DNA of 64,000 nucleotides from Actinomycetospora soli. GTDB taxonomy: Bacteria; Actinomycetota; Actinomycetes; Mycobacteriales; Pseudonocardiaceae. The DNA lies in the NCBI RefSeq assembly GCF_021026295.1, contig NZ_JAJNDA010000014.1, positions 62,001 to 126,000 on the forward strand, given 5' to 3'. Under the pieces are notes generated by a model. The model worked only from the letters and a program-made list of their open reading frames with translations. It was not told the origin of the DNA and did no database searches. Below, piece after piece: positions 62,314-64,000 of the stretch. Positions within the stretch are counted from its first letter, which is position 1, and each line of letters begins with the position of its first letter. The position numbers and the translations under genes were made by a program.

Positions 62314-62994
62314 TCAGGCCGCGTCCTGCCGGCGGGCGTCCTCGGGGAGACGCTCCCGGCCGTCGGGGGCGCGCGACGGCGGCCGGTCCGCCGCCGGACG
62401 CGGAGCGGGAGCGGGCCGGCGGCCCAGGTGGAGCGCCAGCACGAACCCCACGACGACGAGGCCGTGCGCGAGGATGCGGGCGGGCTCGACCCGGCCGGCG
62501 AGCAGGTCGACGGCGCTGAGCGTGCCGAGCACGAGGATGAACGCCCCGAGCACCGGCAGCAGCCCCGCGACGTGCCGGACCCACCGCGCGCCCGCGAGGA
62601 AGGCGACCCCGAGGGCGAGGTTCCACGCCGCGGACTCGTGGCCCATGTGCGCCACGTCCGCACCGAGCATGGCGGCGTCCCCGTGTCCGGTGGTGCCGGT
62701 CAGCGCGAGGACCCCGAGGACCAGCTGCGCGACCCCGACCGCCGCGAGACCGACCCGGGCCGCCCACGGGCCGACGCGGCGGCGGGGTGCGGCCGGGAGC
62801 ACGAGCGCGACGAGGTCGGGTCCCGGGTCGGCGGGGGCGGTACGTGCCGAGCGCGTGACCACGACGGCGCCCTCCCGCCAGGCCCGGCACCCGGGGCAGG
62901 TCCCGAGGTGGGCCTCGACGGCGGCGCGGCCGTCGGCGTCGCTCTCGCCGTCGAGGTCGGCCGAGATCTCCTCGCGGCAGTCCTCGCAGGTCAT
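62314..62994 (-). CDS. Anti-sigma factor with ZAS zinc domain
   Basis: A 226-aa membrane protein: N-terminal zinc-binding MTCEDCREEISADLDGESDADGRAAVEAHLGTCPGCRAW (HxxxCxxC), then about four hydrophobic spans (VGLAAVGVAQLVLGVLAL, WNLALGVAFLAGARW, VAGLLPVLGAFILVLGTL, ILAHGLVVVGFVLALHL) and a cytoplasmic Pro/Arg tail. ATG 62994 overlaps the sigma-factor stop (ATGA), the standard ECF/anti-sigma coupling. Confidence 0.88.
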   Translation of the reverse strand: MTCEDCREEISADLDGESDADGRAAVEAHLGTCPGCRAWREGAVVVTRSARTAPADPGPDLVALVLPAAPRRRVGPWAARVGLAAVGVAQLVLGVLALTGTTGHGDAAMLGADVAHMGHESAAWNLALGVAFLAGARWVRHVAGLLPVLGAFILVLGTLSAVDLLAGRVEPARILAHGLVVVGFVLALHLGRRPAPAPRPAADRPPSRAPDGRERLPEDARRQDAA

Positions 62995-63560
62995 CCCCGG
63001 GTCTCCCGCACGGCGGCGCCCGGCGCCGCGCCGAGCGCCTCGACGAGATCCGCCCGGGCCCGGGCGACGCGTGAGCGGATCGTGCCGATCGGGCAGTCGC
63101 ACACCGCTGCGGCCTCCGCGTACCCGAGGCCCACGACCTGGGTGAGGACGAAGGCCTCGCGGCGGTCGGGGTCGAGGGCGTCCACCGCGGCGCGCAGCAC
63201 CACGCCCTCGGCGACGTCGCCGTGGCGCGGCCGCCCGAGCGGTTCGTCGGCGTCGTGCAGCTCCATGGGCGTGGCGGGTCGGCGGGCGGTGCGCCGGAGG
63301 TGGTCGGCGGCGACCCGTCGGGCGATCGAGAGCAGCCAGGTCCGGGCCGGTGCCTCGCCGCGGAAGGAGGGCAGCGAGCGGAAGGCCCGCTCGTAGGTCT
63401 CCTGCGCGAGGTCCTGGGCGACGCCGCGGTCCGAGAGATGGGTCAGCAGCCGCCAGACCTGCTGCTGGGTGAGCTCGACGAAGCGCGCGGCCGCGGCCCG
63501 GTCGCCGTCCCGGGCGAGCTCGGCGGCCCGGGTCACGGCGGCGTCGTCCACGCCCCGCAC
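62991..63560 (-). CDS. ECF-subfamily RNA polymerase sigma factor
   Basis: A 189-aa sigma-70 family member: region 2 WRLLTHLSDRGVAQDLAQETYERAFRSLPSFRGEAPARTWLLSIARRVAADHLRR and region 4 VDALDPDRREAFVLTQVVGLGYAEAAAVCDCPIGTIRSRVARARADLVEAL. The sequence resembles mycobacterial SigC-type factors. GTG 63560; GTG 63551 is an alternative. Controlled by the downstream ZAS protein. Confidence 0.92.
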   Translation of the reverse strand: MRGVDDAAVTRAAELARDGDRAAAARFVELTQQQVWRLLTHLSDRGVAQDLAQETYERAFRSLPSFRGEAPARTWLLSIARRVAADHLRRTARRPATPMELHDADEPLGRPRHGDVAEGVVLRAAVDALDPDRREAFVLTQVVGLGYAEAAAVCDCPIGTIRSRVARARADLVEALGAAPGAAVRETRG

Positions 63561-63642
63561 GGTAGCCCCGTGCTCCCGGGCGACGCCGTGAGCACCCTCG
63601 CACGGTCGCCCGGGAACTCCCGGGCCGTCCCCGGCGACCCCG

Positions 63643-64000
63643 TCACATCACGAGGAGCATGACCGCCATGCCCGCGCTCATCACGAGGTGACAGCCGGCG
63701 TCCAGGCGCGGTCCGACCGCCGCACGCACGGTCGCGACCGACGGTCGGGTCGCCAGCGCGACCCGGCCCGGCCCGTCGTCGGGGACCGCCGGCGCGGGGC
63801 CGCAGCCCCCGCCGGGGACCCGCCGCACGACCCGGACCAGCCAGAACGCCAGGGCCGCCAGCGAGACGACGGCGAGGATCTCGGTCACCCCGGTGACCCA
63901 GCCGGGCGGGCCGCCCACCGCCGCCCCACCGCCGTGGTGGTGGCCCCCGGAGGCGCCGTCCGGGGCGCCCATCAGTGCGGGCATCGCCGCGACCATCCAC
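63643..64000 (-). CDS. DUF5134-type membrane protein, C-terminal part (cut by window edge)
   Basis: The minus-strand frame is open to the window edge and ends at 63643. Visible: WMVAAMPALMGAPDGASGGHHHGGG (His cluster), hydrophobic span VTEILAVVSLAALAFWLVRVV and the terminal CHLVMSAGMAVMLLVM. The methionine/histidine-rich pattern matches actinobacterial DUF5134 proteins, suspected in metal (copper) handling. Same strand as, and 82 bp upstream of, the ECF sigma gene. Confidence 0.7.
   Translation of the reverse strand, partial: WMVAAMPALMGAPDGASGGHHHGGGAAVGGPPGWVTGVTEILAVVSLAALAFWLVRVVRRVPGGGCGPAPAVPDDGPGRVALATRPSVATVRAAVGPRLDAGCHLVMSAGMAVMLLVM

Overview
The window is very GC-rich (I judge above 70%) with dense, short-spaced genes, many GTG starts, frequent 4-bp ATGA/GTGA stop-start overlaps and actinobacterial hallmark genes (SigB-type sigma factor, IdeR/DtxR, SthA, HipA-like kinase with DUF3037, DUF4192, eRF1-like Rv2629-type protein). 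The sigB, ideR, galE and sthA genes lie in one neighbourhood, as in mycobacteria and corynebacteria. I infer a chromosome segment of a Pseudonocardiales actinomycete; the genus cannot be fixed from this sequence alone.

Layout. 0-7.3 kb: tail of an amidohydrolase, an ABC-2 exporter pair, a LolA-like secreted protein, a cyclase-family hydrolase, an OmpR/HK two-component system and a Moco oxidoreductase. 7.3-12 kb: MetX-like hydrolase, a TetR divergon (VOC, GNAT, HipA-like kinase, DUF3037) and a vapBC module lying between inverted repeats. 12-19.3 kb: prolyl-oligopeptidase-type peptidase, PadR plus alpha/beta hydrolase, dienelactone hydrolase plus DUF6295, two-subunit fumarase, TetR. 19.3-24.3 kb: APC transporter, lactone oxidase, D-threonine-aldolase-like enzyme, eRF1-like protein. 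24.7-36.6 kb: sthA, DUF4192, HAD phosphatase, galE, ideR, sulfurtransferase, acuC, a Pat-like acetyltransferase, lipoprotein, sigB. 36.8-44.4 kb: dtd, methyltransferase, acs, PlsC, cyclopropane synthase, DUF1295 and a PPOX pseudogene. 44.4-51.5 kb: peroxiredoxin, DUF2975/XRE pair, NrtR and ADP-ribosylglycohydrolase divergon, FAD amine oxidase with DUF1365, GNAT, HhH-GPD. 51.5-55.2 kb: a TetR-controlled locus with a linalool dehydratase/isomerase-like membrane protein, a 49-aa small membrane protein and an MpaB-type oxygenase. 55.2-64 kb: cobF, nickel/cobalt permease, ankyrin protein, peptide/nickel-type ABC system without ATPases, amidohydrolase, ECF sigma/anti-sigma pair, DUF5134.

How genes work together. 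Acetyl-CoA synthetase, a Pat-like GNAT with an apparently dead NDP-forming acyl-CoA synthetase domain and an AcuC deacetylase form a lysine-acetylation control loop on Acs. Cyclopropane synthase/DUF1295 and FAD amine oxidase/DUF1365 look like two halves of one membrane-lipid modification cluster split by about 4 kb. NrtR and ADP-ribosylglycohydrolase share two tandem 20-bp operators. CobF and the NiCoT permease pair corrin synthesis with cobalt uptake.

The strongest candidates for undescribed biology are (i) the TetR-controlled LDI-like/MpaB-like locus, whose two promoters carry the same TTGACAC-N6-GTGTC operator and which suggests an isoprenoid-modifying pathway, and (ii) a scattered set of intergenic perfect or near-perfect hairpins, some in related families, one translated into the N-terminus of a histidine kinase and another flanking vapBC. 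Decayed genes (PPOX with an internal deletion, a FecCD permease tail) mark old rearrangements.
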